DNA of 64,000 nucleotides from Schlegelella aquatica (GCF_026013905.1 NZ_CP110257.1:496001-560000), one strand, 5' to 3'. Numbered from the stretch's first letter, positions 1-10,086 are shown. The notes: generated by a model not told the origin, from the sequence alone. Numbers and translations: made by a program.

Positions 1-184
<184 letters not shown>

Positions 185-209
185 AGCCCCACCTCACGGA
201 AGACGCATC

Positions 210-1439
210 ATGCCCGTCAACCTCGCAGCCCCCCGCCCGCAGGACCTGCACCCCGTGCCCGGCGTCAAGCTCGGCATCGCGATGGCCGGCGTGCGCAAGG
301 CCAACCGCAAGGACCTCGCCGTCATCACGCTCGACGAGGGCGCGGCGGTGGCCGGCGTGTTCACCCGCAACCGCTTCTGCGCGGCCCCGGTGCAGTTGGC
401 CCGCAAGCACCTGGCGGCCGGCGTCGGCATTCGGGCGCTGGTGATCAACACCGGCAACGCGAACGCCGGCACCGGCGAGGACGGGCTGGTGCGGGCCTAC
501 TCGACCTGCGTGGCGCTCGCGCGCCACTTGGACTTGGCACCGGAGCAGGTGCTGCCGTTTTCCACCGGCGTCATCATGGAGCCGTTGCCGAACGACCGCA
601 TCGAGCAGGCGCTGCCCGCCGCGCTGGCCGCGCTGCGCGAGGACGCCTGGGCCGAGGCGGCCGAGGCGATCATGACGACCGACACCGTGCCCAAGGCGGC
701 CTCGCGGCAGGTCCAGATCGGCGGTGCGCCGGTGACGGTGACGGGCATCTCCAAGGGCGCGGGGATGATCCGCCCCAACATGGCGACGATGCTCGGTTTC
801 GTGGCCACCGATGCGAAGGTGGAGCCCGGCGTGCTGCAAGCGTTGGTGCGGGAGGCGGCGGACCTGTCGTTCAACCGCATCACGATCGACGGCGACACCT
901 CGACCAACGATTCGTTCATGCTGATCGCGACCGGCCGGGCGGCCCATGCGGCGATCACGTCCCTCGACTCTCCGGAAGGCCGGGCCTTGCGCGAGGCCGT
1001 GGTGGCCGTCGCGCAGCAACTTGCCCAGGCCATCGTGCGCGATGGCGAGGGCGCGACCAAGTTCATCACCGTGCAGGTCGAAGGCGGTGCGAACGAGGAG
1101 GAGTGCCGCCGCGTGGCCTATGCGATCGCACACTCGCCGCTGGTGAAGACGGCCTTCTATGCGAGCGATCCCAACCTGGGGCGCATCCTGGCCGCCGTCG
1201 GCTACGCCGGCATCGACGACCTGGATCAGGGCCTCATCGACCTGCACCTGGACGATGTGCATGTCGCGACTCAGGGGGGGCGCCACCCGTCGTACCGCGA
1301 GGAAGACGGCCAGCGCGTGATGAAGCAACGCGAGATCACGGTGCGCGTCGGGCTGGGCCGCGGCGCTGCCAGCGCGACCGTGTGGACGTGCGACCTCTCG
1401 CACGACTACGTCAGCATCAATGCCGACTACCGCAGCTGA
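210..1439 (+). CDS. argJ: Bifunctional glutamate N-acetyltransferase / amino-acid N-acetyltransferase ArgJ
   Basis: 409 residues, the normal length for ArgJ. It transfers the acetyl group from N-acetylornithine to glutamate, closing the acetyl cycle of arginine biosynthesis, and in the bifunctional form also makes N-acetylglutamate from acetyl-CoA. The autocleavage motif MATMLG is present, placing the nucleophilic threonine at residue 193, where the precursor splits into alpha and beta chains. The fold's GNANAGTG and DGDTSTND segments are also visible. The ATG at 210 follows secA by 25 bp. argB, another arginine gene, lies at 10.9 kb but is not contiguous. The cytoplasmic location is inferred from the lack of a signal peptide. 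Confidence 0.97.
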   Translation: MPVNLAAPRPQDLHPVPGVKLGIAMAGVRKANRKDLAVITLDEGAAVAGVFTRNRFCAAPVQLARKHLAAGVGIRALVINTGNANAGTGEDGLVRAYSTCVALARHLDLAPEQVLPFSTGVIMEPLPNDRIEQALPAALAALREDAWAEAAEAIMTTDTVPKAASRQVQIGGAPVTVTGISKGAGMIRPNMATMLGFVATDAKVEPGVLQALVREAADLSFNRITIDGDTSTNDSFMLIATGRAAHAAITSLDSPEGRALREAVVAVAQQLAQAIVRDGEGATKFITVQVEGGANEEECRRVAYAIAHSPLVKTAFYASDPNLGRILAAVGYAGIDDLDQGLIDLHLDDVHVATQGGRHPSYREEDGQRVMKQREITVRVGLGRGAASATVWTCDLSHDYVSINADYRS

Positions 1440-1525
1440 CGCGTGAGCGGGTGGCGAGGCTGCAGCGCCGGGGCGCAGCGGCCGTGGGGTGTGAGGCGGC
1501 CGGTGGCCCTCGGCCCCGGGTGGGG

Positions 1526-2041
1526 CTACTTGGGTTCCTTGCGAGCCGGCGCCCGCTTGGCGGCGGCCTTGCGCACGGGGCTCGTGCTGGACGTCGCCGG
1601 GCGCGCGGCGCGGCTCGGGCGATGCGTGGGGCTCAACTTGTCCAGGCGCGCCTGCAACTCGTCGAGGCGGGCGTGCAGCGCGTCGAGGTCCGCCTGGGTC
1701 GGCATGCCGAGCTTGTGCAAGGCTTTCGAGACCCGCTGCTCGAAGATGCCCTCGAGGCGGTCCCACTGCTGGGTGGCCTTCTGGCTGAGTTCCCCAGCCA
1801 CCGCGGACATGCGCTGCGTGACCTCGCTCACGCGCTCCTCGGCCACGGATTGCGTCTTGCGCTGCAGGGCGACACCTTCCTTGACCAGCGTCTCGAAGAG
1901 CTTGCCGCCTTCTTGCTGGGCCTTGGAAAAGGCTCCGAGGCCGGCCAGCCAGATCTGTTGCGCCGAATCGCGCACGCTCTGCGAGAAGGGCCCGGCGAAG
2001 GGATCGGGCGGGGTGTCGTCGCGGCTGGGTTTGGTGGCCAT
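1526..2041 (-). CDS. Phasin family protein (PhaF/PhaI type polyhydroxyalkanoate granule-associated protein)
   Basis: 171 residues. Residues 10-110 are an amphipathic helical region (DPFAGPFSQSV...QQIWLAGLGAFSKAQ) typical of polyhydroxyalkanoate granule-associated proteins, followed by a heptad-like stretch around residues 118-135 (LDALHARLDELQARLDKL). The tail is basic and Ala/Lys/Arg/Pro-rich (RKAAAKRAPARKEPK), resembling the histone-like tail of PhaF. Known members coat PHA granules and some bind DNA to distribute granules at division. The gene stands alone, convergent with argJ and divergent from bioA. No PHA synthase gene is in the window. Family assignment is fairly secure; the exact subtype is inferred from the tail. 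Confidence 0.85.
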   Translation of the reverse strand: MATKPSRDDTPPDPFAGPFSQSVRDSAQQIWLAGLGAFSKAQQEGGKLFETLVKEGVALQRKTQSVAEERVSEVTQRMSAVAGELSQKATQQWDRLEGIFEQRVSKALHKLGMPTQADLDALHARLDELQARLDKLSPTHRPSRAARPATSSTSPVRKAAAKRAPARKEPK

Positions 2042-2169
2042 GGGGGCTCTCCGGCGTGAAACGGGCCCACTATAGGCGCTCCGCTCTGGGGAGTGTGCTC
2101 TAGGCGCCCACTAACATCGCGAACTCGCCAACAACTCGACGCACCGGCTCACCGGGAGGCACGAAGACG

Positions 2170-3525
2170 ATGGTCATCGACCGCACGCACGACTGGATCG
2201 AACGCAGCCTGGCCCATGTGTGGCACCCCTGCACCCAGATGCACCGGCTGCGCGAGGCGCCGCCACTGCCGGTGGCGCGCGGCCAGGGGCCCTGGTTGTT
2301 CGACCCCGAGGGGCGGCGCTACTTCGACGCGATCAGCTCGTGGTGGGTCAATCTGTTCGGGCACGGTGACCCCGGGCTGAACGCCGTGCTCAAGGACCAG
2401 CTCGACCGCATCGCCCACGTGATGCTGGCCGGCTGCACGCACGAACCGGCGGTGGAGCTGGCCGAGCGCCTGGCGCGTCGCACGGCGGGCGCCTTGCCGC
2501 ACGTGTGCTTCGCAAGCGACGGGGCCTCTGCCGTGGAGATCGCTCTCAAAATGAGCTTTCATGCGTGGCGCAACCGCGGGCGCGAGGCCAAGCGGGAGTT
2601 CGTCTGCGTGCGCCACGGCTACCACGGCGAGACCATCGGCGCGCTGGCCGTCACCGACGTCGCCATCTTCCGCGACGCTTACGACCCGCTGCTGATGCGC
2701 TCCCACCAGGTGGCCTCGCCCGACGCGCGGCAAGCGGCTGCCGGCGAGACGCCGGCCGACGTGGCCGTGCGCGCGCTGGACGATCTACGTGCGCTGCTGG
2801 AGCGGCGCCACGAGCACATCGCCGCCTTCATCTACGAGCCGCTGGTGCAGGGCGCGGCCGGTATGGCGATGCACGATGCGAGCTACCTGCGCGGCGTGCG
2901 GGCGTTGTGCGACGAATACGAGGTCCACCTCATCGCCGACGAGATCGCCGTCGGCTGCGGTCGGACCGGCACCTTCTTCGCGACCGAACAGGCAGCGGAC
3001 GAAGGCGAGGTGCCATGGCCGGACCTCCTGTGTCTGTCCAAGGGCATCAGCGGCGGGTACTTGCCCTTGTCGCTCGTGCTCGCCAGCCGGCCGATCTACG
3101 AATCCTTTCTGGCCGACGACGTGCGGCGGGCCTTCCTGCATTCGCATTCGTACACCGGCAACCCCCTGGCCTGTCGGGCGGCCTGCGAGGTGCTGGACCG
3201 CTTCGACCGCGAGCCGGTGCTCGAGCGCAATGCACGGGCGAGCAGCGCCTTGGAGGCCGCGCTCGCGCCGCTCAAGGACGACCCGCGCGTCGAGCACCTG
3301 CGCCGGCGCGGCACGATCGTCGCCTTCGATGTGCGCCCCGAGGTGGCGGGTGCCGATTTCGCGGAGCGCTTCCACCAGGCCGGCCTGCAACGGGAACTGC
3401 TGATACGCCCGATCGGACGCTCGGTCTACGTGATGCCGCCCTACGTGATGGACGAGGAGCTCGCTGCATGGCTCGCAGCGCGGGTGATCGACACGCTCGA
3501 GGAGGTGTGCCGCCATGCTGCTTGA
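2170..3525 (+). CDS. bioA: Adenosylmethionine-8-amino-7-oxononanoate aminotransferase BioA
   Basis: 451 residues, a class III PLP-dependent aminotransferase. It converts 8-amino-7-oxononanoate to 7,8-diaminononanoate using S-adenosylmethionine as amino donor, the third step of the biotin ring pathway. The N-terminal WHPCTQM motif, the [10 protein letters not shown] substrate-site segment, the HGYHGET region and the PLP lysine in LSKGISGG (K291) are all seen. A GGGAGG Shine-Dalgarno sequence lies about ten bases before the ATG at 2170. The 3' end overlaps bioF by 11 bp, so the two are translationally coupled. bioB is not in the window. No BirA-type operator was recognised upstream. Confidence 0.97.
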   Translation: MVIDRTHDWIERSLAHVWHPCTQMHRLREAPPLPVARGQGPWLFDPEGRRYFDAISSWWVNLFGHGDPGLNAVLKDQLDRIAHVMLAGCTHEPAVELAERLARRTAGALPHVCFASDGASAVEIALKMSFHAWRNRGREAKREFVCVRHGYHGETIGALAVTDVAIFRDAYDPLLMRSHQVASPDARQAAAGETPADVAVRALDDLRALLERRHEHIAAFIYEPLVQGAAGMAMHDASYLRGVRALCDEYEVHLIADEIAVGCGRTGTFFATEQAADEGEVPWPDLLCLSKGISGGYLPLSLVLASRPIYESFLADDVRRAFLHSHSYTGNPLACRAACEVLDRFDREPVLERNARASSALEAALAPLKDDPRVEHLRRRGTIVAFDVRPEVAGADFAERFHQAGLQRELLIRPIGRSVYVMPPYVMDEELAAWLAARVIDTLEEVCRHAA

Positions 3526-4741
3526 GCACCTGGAACGCCAGCTGGCGACGCGCGAGGCGCAAGGGCTGCGCCGGCGCCTGCGCGTCGCGCACTCTCCCTG
3601 CGGCCCGCGGCAACTCATCGCGCCGCCGGACGGCTCCCTGACTGCGAAGCTGGTGTTCTGCAGCAACGACTACCTGGGCCTCGCCGGCGATCCGGCTTTG
3701 ACCGACGCGCTGGCGGAAGGCGCGCGGCGGTACGGCGCGGGCAGCGGCGCGTCGCACCTCATCAACGGGCACTCGCAGGCGCACGCCGACCTGGAGGAGG
3801 CGCTGGCGCGGTTCCTCGCGCCCCACGTGCCCGACGGCCGTGCGCTCTTCTTCTGCACCGGCTACATGGCCAATCTCGCGGTGCTCACGGCCCTGGGCGA
3901 CGCCCAGGCGACGCTCTACTGCGAGGAACTCAACCACGCCTCGCTGATCGACGGTGCGCGGCTCGCGCGGGCCGAGGTGGTCAAGTACCCGCACAACGAC
4001 GTGCAATCGCTCGACGCGCTGCTGCAGCAGGCTCGCACGCCGATCAAGCTGATCGTCACCGATGCCGTCTTCAGCATGGATGGTGACCTGGCGCCGCTGG
4101 ATGCGCTGCTCGCTCTCGCCGAGCGGCACGACGCCTGGCTGGTGGTGGACGACGCGCACGGCTTCGGCGTGCTGGGTGAGGGCGGCCGCGGCAGTCTGTC
4201 GCACTTCGGGCTGCGCAGCGAGCGCATCGTCTACATCGGCACGCTGGGCAAAGCGGCGGGGGTCGCGGGGGCCTTCGTCGTGGCGCAGCCCACGGTGATC
4301 GAATGGCTCGTGCAGGCGGCGCGGACCTACATCTACACGACGGCCTCACCGCCCGCCGTGGCGCACGCCGTCTCGGCGAGCCTGGCGTTCCTGGCGGGCG
4401 AGGAGGGCGAGCGACGGCGCGCGCGTCTGCGCCAGCGGATCGGCCAGCTGCGCGCCGGCCTTGCGGCGGTGCTGCCGTCCGCGTGGCGCCTCGGGTCCTC
4501 GGACACGCCCATCCAGCCGATCATCGTCGGCGACAACGCGACCGCGCTCGAATTGGCAGCCGCGCTGGATGCCGAAGGGGTCTGGGTGCCGGCCATCCGC
4601 CCGCCCACGGTGCCGCCGGGCACCGCGCGCTTGCGCGTCACCGTCACCGCCGCTCATGACGAGGGCGACGTGGACCTGCTCATCGCGGCCGTACGCCGCG
4701 CGGCCGGGCGCTTGTCGCGTCGGGCGCGGTGCGAAGGATGA
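3515..4741 (+). CDS. bioF: 8-amino-7-oxononanoate synthase BioF
   Basis: 408 residues, an alpha-oxoamine synthase of the PLP fold-type I group. It condenses pimeloyl-ACP or pimeloyl-CoA with alanine to give 8-amino-7-oxononanoate. Recognisable features are the [10 protein letters not shown] start of the catalytic domain, [15 protein letters not shown], the [15 protein letters not shown] segment, and the PLP lysine in GTLGKAAGV (K246). The ATG at 3515 lies inside the end of bioA, giving an 11-bp overlap. bioD begins 52 bp later. The order bioA-bioF-bioD is a common biotin cluster in betaproteobacteria. Confidence 0.97.
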   Translation: MLLEHLERQLATREAQGLRRRLRVAHSPCGPRQLIAPPDGSLTAKLVFCSNDYLGLAGDPALTDALAEGARRYGAGSGASHLINGHSQAHADLEEALARFLAPHVPDGRALFFCTGYMANLAVLTALGDAQATLYCEELNHASLIDGARLARAEVVKYPHNDVQSLDALLQQARTPIKLIVTDAVFSMDGDLAPLDALLALAERHDAWLVVDDAHGFGVLGEGGRGSLSHFGLRSERIVYIGTLGKAAGVAGAFVVAQPTVIEWLVQAARTYIYTTASPPAVAHAVSASLAFLAGEEGERRRARLRQRIGQLRAGLAAVLPSAWRLGSSDTPIQPIIVGDNATALELAAALDAEGVWVPAIRPPTVPPGTARLRVTVTAAHDEGDVDLLIAAVRRAAGRLSRRARCEG

Positions 4742-4793
4742 GTGAGCCGGGCGGGAGCTGCTCGGCGCGAGTTGGCATCGCAGGAGGCAAACG

Positions 4794-5489
4794 ATGGAAT
4801 TGCAGGGCGTGTTCGTGACGGGGACCGACACCGAGATCGGCAAGACGACGGTGAGCGCGGGCCTGTTGCGCGCCTGGGCGAGGCAGGGGCTGCGTACGGC
4901 GGGGTACAAGCCGATCGCAGCGGGCACCGAGCTGCGCGAAGGGCGGCGCGTGAACGACGACGTGGAACGTCTTCGTGCGGCCAGCAGCGTGCCGCTCGCG
5001 CCCCAGGAGGCTTGCCGCTTTCTGCTGGACGAGCCCTGTGCGCCGCACATCGCCGCCCGCCTTGCCGGTGTGCGCCTGGAACTCGCCCCCCTTCTCGAAG
5101 GGGCCCGCGCCCTCATGCCCCGCTGCGATCGCCTGGTGGTGGAAGGCGTGGGTGGCTTTTGCGTGCCCTTGAACGAGAACGAGGACACCGCCGACCTCGC
5201 GGCCGCTCTCGGTTTGCCGGTGGTGCTCGTGGTGGGGTTGCGCCTGGGCTGCCTCAGCCACGCGCTGCTGACCGCCGAGGCGGTGTGCGCGCGGGGGCTG
5301 CGCCTGGCAGGCTGGGTGGGCAACCAGGTGGACGCCGGGATGGCCCATCGCGAAGACAACCTCGCCACGCTGGCGGACCTGATGCGGCGCCGCTTCGGCG
5401 CGCCCTGCCTCGGCGCGGTGCCGCGGCTGCCCCGTGACGAGGCCGACGCGGTGGCCTCTCACCTCGATCTCGGCGCGCTCTGGGCGTGA
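4794..5489 (+). CDS. bioD: Dethiobiotin synthetase BioD
   Basis: 231 residues. BioD closes the ureido ring of dethiobiotin from 7,8-diaminononanoate, carbon dioxide and ATP. The P-loop GTDTEIGKTT begins at residue 10 (lysine 17), the EGVGGF segment carries the Mg/phosphate-binding region, and the C-terminal part has the usual VGNQVD motif. The ATG at 4794 is preceded by AGGAGG at the right spacing. It is the last gene of the bioAFD run; a short hairpin follows before the convergent copper operon. Confidence 0.96.
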   Translation: MELQGVFVTGTDTEIGKTTVSAGLLRAWARQGLRTAGYKPIAAGTELREGRRVNDDVERLRAASSVPLAPQEACRFLLDEPCAPHIAARLAGVRLELAPLLEGARALMPRCDRLVVEGVGGFCVPLNENEDTADLAAALGLPVVLVVGLRLGCLSHALLTAEAVCARGLRLAGWVGNQVDAGMAHREDNLATLADLMRRRFGAPCLGAVPRLPRDEADAVASHLDLGALWA

Positions 5490-5509
5490 CTGCGCGGCGC
5501 TCGCTCACC

Positions 5510-5532
5510 CGCCTGCGTATCGATCGCAGGCG
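5510..5532. terminator. Candidate bidirectional hairpin between bioD and the copper operon
   Basis: CGCCTGCG and CGCAGGCG form an 8-bp stem with a 7-nt loop (TATCGAT) in the 83-bp gap between the converging ends of bioD and the CusF-like gene. No T-run follows on either strand, so intrinsic termination would be weak. Called from symmetry and position only. Confidence 0.4.
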
Positions 5533-5572
5533 CCGGGGCGGGGCCGCAACGCTGCGCCGCGCGTCACTGCTG

Positions 5573-5860
5573 TCACTGCTTCTCGATCGCGGTGACGGTG
5601 TACGTGCCGCCGACCTTCGCCGCCTGGAACTTCACCTTGTCGCCCACTTGCACCTTGTCCAGCAGCGAGGGCGGCTCGGCCTTGAACACCATCTGCATCG
5701 GAGGCATGTCGAGGTTCTTGATCTCGCCGTGCTTGATGGTGATCTTGCCCTGGGACTTGTCGATCTTGCGGACTTCGCCGTCGGTCATCTGAGCGAAGGC
5801 GCCGAACGAGGCCAGAGCCAGTGTGAGGGAGACGATGAGGGATTTCTTCATGGCGTTCAT
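5573..5860 (-). CDS. CusF-like periplasmic copper-binding protein
   Basis: About 95 residues with an N-terminal signal peptide (MNAMKKSLIVSLTLALASFGAFAQ). The rest matches the small beta-barrel CusF family: G(E/K)VRKID, KITIKHGEIKNLDMPPMQMVF and VGDKVKF. The His plus Met-x-Met pattern (H...DMPPMQM) would bind Cu(I)/Ag(I); the tryptophan of E. coli CusF is replaced by Met here, as in many homologues. The protein likely carries periplasmic copper. Start is uncertain: a TTG at 5866 overlaps the upstream DUF411 stop as TTGA, with in-frame ATGs at 5860 and 5851. It is the last gene of the copper operon. Confidence 0.85.
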   Translation of the reverse strand: MNAMKKSLIVSLTLALASFGAFAQMTDGEVRKIDKSQGKITIKHGEIKNLDMPPMQMVFKAEPPSLLDKVQVGDKVKFQAAKVGGTYTVTAIEKQ

Positions 5861-5862
5861 TG

Positions 5863-6339
5863 TCAACGATAGCTCTGATACACCGATGCGCGCCCGTCAC
5901 GGGCGACGAGCAGCACATCGTACGGGTCTTTGCGCGAGCCCACTTCCATGCCGGGCGATCCGACCGGCATGCCGGGCACGGCCAGCCCCAGGGCTTGCGG
6001 GCGCTCGCGCAGCAGGCGCTCGATCTCGCGGGCGGGCACGTGCCCTTCGAGCACGTAGCCCTCGACCTTCGCCGTATGGCAAGAGCCGTACTTCTGGGGC
6101 AGGCCGAACTTCTCGCGGTAGTCGCCGGGGGCGTCGACGTCGTGCGTCTTGACCTGGAAGCCGTGCTTCTCCAGGTGGGCCACCCATTCGTGACAGCAGC
6201 CGCAGGTGGCGGACTTCCACACCTCCACGACCGGCTTGCGAGCGGCCCGGGCGGGCACGAGGGCCACGCCCGTGGCGGCCAGAGCCGCGGCCGCGCCCAA
6301 GGCGCCGACCCATCGCCGGCGGGCAGGGTTCAATGGCAT
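5863..6339 (-). CDS. DUF411 domain periplasmic metal-binding protein
   Basis: 158 residues with a cleavable-looking signal (MPLNPARRRWVGALGAAAALAATGVALVPARA). The mature part is a DUF411 domain: VVEVWKSATCGCCHEW with the C-G-C-C-H cluster, HDVD, PQKYGSCHTAKVEGYVLEGHVPA and VPGMPVGSPGME. DUF411 proteins are thioredoxin-like and repeatedly found in copper and other metal resistance operons; their exact activity is not established. It sits between the cupredoxin (98 bp gap) and the CusF-like gene. Confidence 0.9.
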   Translation of the reverse strand: MPLNPARRRWVGALGAAAALAATGVALVPARAARKPVVEVWKSATCGCCHEWVAHLEKHGFQVKTHDVDAPGDYREKFGLPQKYGSCHTAKVEGYVLEGHVPAREIERLLRERPQALGLAVPGMPVGSPGMEVGSRKDPYDVLLVARDGRASVYQSYR

Positions 6340-6437
6340 TTCGTTACTCCTCGATCAACGGGTGTTGGTGGTTTCGAGTGCCGGCACCGCCCGATGTTCC
6401 CTCTGGCGGTGCGCGGGACACCGGGCTGCGCAGGGCA

Positions 6438-6929
6438 TCACGGCCGCACCACGATCCGGCCCTTCATGCCGGCCTCCCAGTGCCCGGGCACGAGGCAGCC
6501 GTAGAAGTACTCGCCCGGCTCGGTGAAGGTCCAGACGATCTCGCCGCGCTGGCCCGGCCCCACGTGGGCCATGTACGGCTCGTCGTGCTCCATGCCCGGG
6601 TGCTTGCGCATCAGCTCGGCATGCGACTCCAGCGCATCGCGCGTGCCGATCACCATCTCGTGCAGCACCTGGCCGCGGTTGCGCACGACGAAGCGCACGG
6701 TCTCGCCCTGCCGCACCTCGAGCCGGTCCGGGACGAAGCGCATCCGGTCGTCCATGTCCACGCGCACCGTGCGAGTCGCCTTGGCCGGGTCGCCCTGCTG
6801 TCCCCAGGGGTGCCGTTCGGACGAGAGCTCCAAGCGGCGGGAGGCATGGCCTTCGCCGTGGGCGAAGGCCGTCGAGCTCATGGCGAGCGCGGCCAGCAGT
6901 GCCACTCCGGCGTTCAAACGTACAGACAT
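6438..6929 (-). CDS. Periplasmic cupredoxin (plastocyanin-like, copper resistance associated)
   Basis: 163 residues with a signal peptide ending around AFA-HGEGH. The mature domain has the type 1 copper ligand pattern: His in VLHEMVIG near residue 90, then Cys, His and Met in YGCLVPGHWEAGMKG near the C-terminus. This layout is shared by CopC/PcoE-neighbouring cupredoxins of the Cup_2 group. It may deliver electrons or copper to the multicopper oxidase whose gene lies 27 bp upstream. Part of the seven-gene copper operon. Confidence 0.92.
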   Translation of the reverse strand: MSVRLNAGVALLAALAMSSTAFAHGEGHASRRLELSSERHPWGQQGDPAKATRTVRVDMDDRMRFVPDRLEVRQGETVRFVVRNRGQVLHEMVIGTRDALESHAELMRKHPGMEHDEPYMAHVGPGQRGEIVWTFTEPGEYFYGCLVPGHWEAGMKGRIVVRP

Positions 6930-6956
6930 GAGTGCGTTCCTTTCGATCCGAGGGGG

Positions 6957-8345
6957 TCAATGGTGGGCGTTGTGTCCCGACGGCTTGCGCGCACGCAGCG
7001 GGGCCGGTGCGGCGCTCGCCGCCCCGGGGGCACGCTGCGGCTCGGGGGCCGCGTCCGTCCACTCGCGGGCGACGGTGCCTGCGGGGTGCGCGTAGGGCCC
7101 GGGGTCGCGGTAGTCGTTGCGCGCGAGCCCCTCGCGCACCTTGAGCACCGTGAACATCCCGCCCATCTCCACCGGGCCGAACGGGCCCTGGCCCGACATC
7201 ATCGGCAGCGTGTTGTCGGGCAGGGGCATCTCCATCTCGCCCATGTCGGCCATGCCGCGCTCGCCCATCACCATGTAGTCGGGCACGAGCTTCTGGATGC
7301 GTTGCACCACCTCGCGATGGTCCACGCCGATCATCGTGGGCACGTCGTGGCCCATCGCGTTCATGGTGTGGTGGCTCTTGTGGCAGTGCAGGGCCCAGTC
7401 GCCCGGCTCGTCGGCCACGAACTCGACGGCCCGCATCTGCCCCACGGCGACGTCCACCGTCACCTCCGGCCAGCGCGAGGCGGGGTTCGTCCAGCCCCCG
7501 TCGGTGCCCGCCACGACGAACTCGTGGCCGTGCAGGTGGATCGGGTGGTTGGTCATCGTGAGGTTGCCGATGCGGATGCGCACGCGATCGCCGCGGCGCA
7601 CGACGAGCGGATCGATGCCCGGAAAGACCCGGCTGTTGAAGCACCACAGGTTGAAGTCCAGCATCGTGTTGACCTTGGGCGTCGCGCTGCCGGGCTCGAT
7701 GTCGAACGCGTTGAGCAGGAACACGAAGTCCCGGTCGCACTCGACATACCCGGGCACGCGCCTGGGCTCGCGCGGGTGCGTGACCCAAAAGCCCATCATG
7801 CCCATCGCCATCTGCACCATCTCGTCTGCGTGCGGGTGGTACATGAAGGTGCCCGGGCGGCGCGCCTCGAACTCGTAGACGAAGGTCTTGCCTGGCGGGA
7901 TGTGCGGCTGGGTGAGGCCGCCCACGCCGTCCATGCCGTTGGGCAGGCGCTGGCCGTGCCAGTGCACCGCGTGGTGCTCGGGCAGCCGGTTGGTCACGAA
8001 GATGCGCACCTTGTCGCCCTCGACCACCTCGATCGTGGGCCCGGGCGAGGAGCCGTTGTAGCCCCACAGCTGCGCGTTCATGCCGGGCGCGAGTTCGCGC
8101 ACGACGGGCTCGGCCACGAGGTGGAATTCCTTCCAGCCGTTGCGCAGGCGAAAGGGCAGGGACCAGCCGTTGAGCGTGACGACCGGGCGGTAGGGGCGCC
8201 CCTGGGCGGGGGCGAGCGGTGCGGCGGTGTTGGTGTCGGTGCGAGAGGCGGGCTCTGGCAGCGCCGCCAGCGCCGAGCGCGCCACGGTGGCAGCGCCGGC
8301 GAGCGCCGCACCGCCGAGGAACAGGCGTCGTGTGGTCATCGTCAA
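6957..8345 (-). CDS. Multicopper oxidase, CopA/CueO-like, Tat-exported
   Basis: 462 residues. The N-terminus [14 protein letters not shown] is a twin-arginine signal, consistent with export of the folded, copper-loaded enzyme. Four copper motifs are visible: [26 protein letters not shown] and the type 1/type 3 motif [16 protein letters not shown] Met-rich stretch ([15 protein letters not shown] and on) follows the last motif. The likely role is oxidation of periplasmic Cu(I) to the less toxic Cu(II). It is shorter than classic CopA (about 600 residues). The start overlaps the TolC-family stop as ATGA. Confidence 0.93.
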   Translation of the reverse strand: MTMTTRRLFLGGAALAGAATVARSALAALPEPASRTDTNTAAPLAPAQGRPYRPVVTLNGWSLPFRLRNGWKEFHLVAEPVVRELAPGMNAQLWGYNGSSPGPTIEVVEGDKVRIFVTNRLPEHHAVHWHGQRLPNGMDGVGGLTQPHIPPGKTFVYEFEARRPGTFMYHPHADEMVQMAMGMMGFWVTHPREPRRVPGYVECDRDFVFLLNAFDIEPGSATPKVNTMLDFNLWCFNSRVFPGIDPLVVRRGDRVRIRIGNLTMTNHPIHLHGHEFVVAGTDGGWTNPASRWPEVTVDVAVGQMRAVEFVADEPGDWALHCHKSHHTMNAMGHDVPTMIGVDHREVVQRIQKLVPDYMVMGERGMADMGEMEMPLPDNTLPMMSGQGPFGPVEMGGMFTVLKVREGLARNDYRDPGPYAHPAGTVAREWTDAAPEPQRAPGAASAAPAPLRARKPSGHNAHH

Positions 8346-9745
8346 TGTCCTGCGGGGGAGGCGCCGCCGGCGGCAGGCGCCTGGGTGAGGAGGGACGCGC
8401 CCTCGGCCGGCACACCGAGGATGGCGGCATCGAGGGCCGCGTCCGCCAGCCAGAAGTCGCGCTGGGCTTCGATGGCGCCGATGACGCTGCCGATGTGCGT
8501 CCTCGACTCGGCCAGCAGCTCGAAGACCGAGCCCAGCATGCCGTTGTAGCGCAGCAGCATCTCGTCGACGATGCGTTGCCGCAGCGGCACGACCTCGTCA
8601 CGGAAATGCCGCGCCAGGTCGTAGGCCGTGCGGTAGGCGGCGTAGCGCTCGCGCAAAGTGGAGGTGGCTTCGATCTGCACCTGGTGCACCTGGTTCAAGG
8701 CGGCGATCGCCTCGGCCGAGGCCCCGGCGCGCCGGGCCTGGCCCGCATCGAAGAGCGGCAGGGTGAGCTCCAGTTCGAAGCCGCGCTGCGTCGGCTGGTG
8801 CGTTTCGCTGTTGCGTACGACGCCGAGTTCGATGTCGGTGAGGCTCGTCCAGCGCGCCAGCGTCCGCTGCGCGTCGGCGGCGGCCAAGCGGCGCTGGGCG
8901 AGTCGCAGGTCCACGCGTTCTCGTTTCGCGGCGTCGGCCACTTGCTGCGCGGGGCGCGGCTCGCCGGGCAGGTCGGGCAGGCGGTCGGGCAGTCGCAACG
9001 ACGAGGCCTGCTGGGGGGACAAGCCCAGCAGTCGCACGAGGGCCTCGCGCTCGGCGACGGCCGCTTGCCGGGCACGCGCGAGTTGGGCGGTGGCATCGGC
9101 GTAGAACGCTTGTTCACGGTCGCGCTGCAGCCGGCTGTAGTTGCCCACGGCCTGCATCCGGCGCGCGAGCTCCGCGCTGGCCTGCGCGGCATCGCGCACC
9201 TGCTCGTGGTACTGCGCGAGCTGCTGCGCGGCCACCGCGCGGACCCACTGCTGGCGCACCTGCGCGCCCACGCGCAGCACATCGGCCGCCAGTTGGAGTC
9301 GCGCCGCCTCTGCCGCTCGCTCGGCCTGCCCGGCGCGCCAGGGCAGCGCAAGGAGCTCCAGCAGGCCGAAGCTGAGGACGCGTCCGATCTCGGTCTCGTC
9401 GCCGCGCGTGAGCCGCTCCAGCGCCAGACGCGGGTTGGGCAGCCGGCCCGACTGGACCACGGTGGCCTGCGCAGCCCAGGACTGCGCGATCAGCGCCTGC
9501 AGCGCGGGGCTGTTGAGCAGCGCCACCCGCCACGCGCCCTGTGCGTCCAGCGGTTCGGCCAGCGCCCGGGCGACCGCGCTTTCCCGCTCGCGGCGGGCGG
9601 CCTCGTCGGTCGCCAGCGTCAGTTCGCCGCCCTGAGGGGCGAGACGCCGGGCCTCCACGAGCGCGTCCTGCGGGCCCGGCGTGGCGCAGCCGGCGAGCAC
9701 GGCCACCAGCGGGACCAGTACGAGCGCCTTCGTGCGGGTTCTCAT
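8342..9745 (-). CDS. TolC-family outer-membrane efflux lipoprotein
   Basis: 467 residues. The N-terminus has a signal peptide with lipobox LAGC (cysteine at about residue 20), so the protein is probably lipidated. The body shows the paired outer-membrane-efflux repeats with long helical segments (LNSPALQALIAQSWAAQATVVQSGRLPNP; RQRIVDEMLLRYNGML). TolC/CusC proteins form the exit duct of tripartite pumps. No RND or HlyD partner gene is in this operon. The gene overlaps both neighbours by 4 bp (ATGA), so it is tightly coupled to the multicopper oxidase and the small upstream gene. Confidence 0.93.
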   Translation of the reverse strand: MRTRTKALVLVPLVAVLAGCATPGPQDALVEARRLAPQGGELTLATDEAARRERESAVARALAEPLDAQGAWRVALLNSPALQALIAQSWAAQATVVQSGRLPNPRLALERLTRGDETEIGRVLSFGLLELLALPWRAGQAERAAEAARLQLAADVLRVGAQVRQQWVRAVAAQQLAQYHEQVRDAAQASAELARRMQAVGNYSRLQRDREQAFYADATAQLARARQAAVAEREALVRLLGLSPQQASSLRLPDRLPDLPGEPRPAQQVADAAKRERVDLRLAQRRLAAADAQRTLARWTSLTDIELGVVRNSETHQPTQRGFELELTLPLFDAGQARRAGASAEAIAALNQVHQVQIEATSTLRERYAAYRTAYDLARHFRDEVVPLRQRIVDEMLLRYNGMLGSVFELLAESRTHIGSVIGAIEAQRDFWLADAALDAAILGVPAEGASLLTQAPAAGGASPAGH

Positions 9746-10086
9746 CGGCCACCTCCGTCGGTGCCGCGGGCCGGCTGCCGCCGCCCCTCCGGGGCGCCGG
9801 GGCCGACGTCGGTCGGCGCTGCCGGACGGCCCGGCTTCTCGGCTGCGTCCTTCGCGCGCTCCGGGCTGCGCAGGTGCCCGGCGTGCCCGCCGAGGCGACG
9901 GACGAGGTCGTTGGCGCCGCGCCAGTCGAAGGCGGTGGGATCGGCGTGCGGAAGGTAACCGTCGAAGGCCGAGCGATAAGGCAGGTCCAGTTCGAAGGTG
10001 CTCGGCGCGCCTTGCGCGCCGGCACCGCCGGCCGCCAGGGCGAGCACGGCGGCGGGTAAGGTGCGTCGGAAAGTCGTGGAGGTCAT
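9742..10086 (-). CDS. Small secreted protein of unknown function with a YRSAF motif, metal-operon associated
   Basis: 114 residues. A signal peptide ([25 protein letters not shown]) is followed by a short segment, [13 protein letters not shown], then W-R-x-A-N-D-x-V-R-R-L-G-G, and a Pro/Arg/Gly-rich low-complexity tail. From memory, small proteins with a similar YRSAF(E/D)GY...ND.V.R.GG signature occur beside heavy-metal efflux genes; their function is not known. Coupled to the TolC-family gene by an ATGA overlap. An alternative in-frame ATG lies at 10101. Confidence 0.75.
   Translation of the reverse strand: MTSTTFRRTLPAAVLALAAGGAGAQGAPSTFELDLPYRSAFDGYLPHADPTAFDWRGANDLVRRLGGHAGHLRSPERAKDAAEKPGRPAAPTDVGPGAPEGRRQPARGTDGGGR

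Noticed and set aside
2061..2080. TATAGT-based MerR-type promoter for the phasin gene
   Set aside because: A -10-like box is present, but no -35 or dyad like the copper promoter was found.
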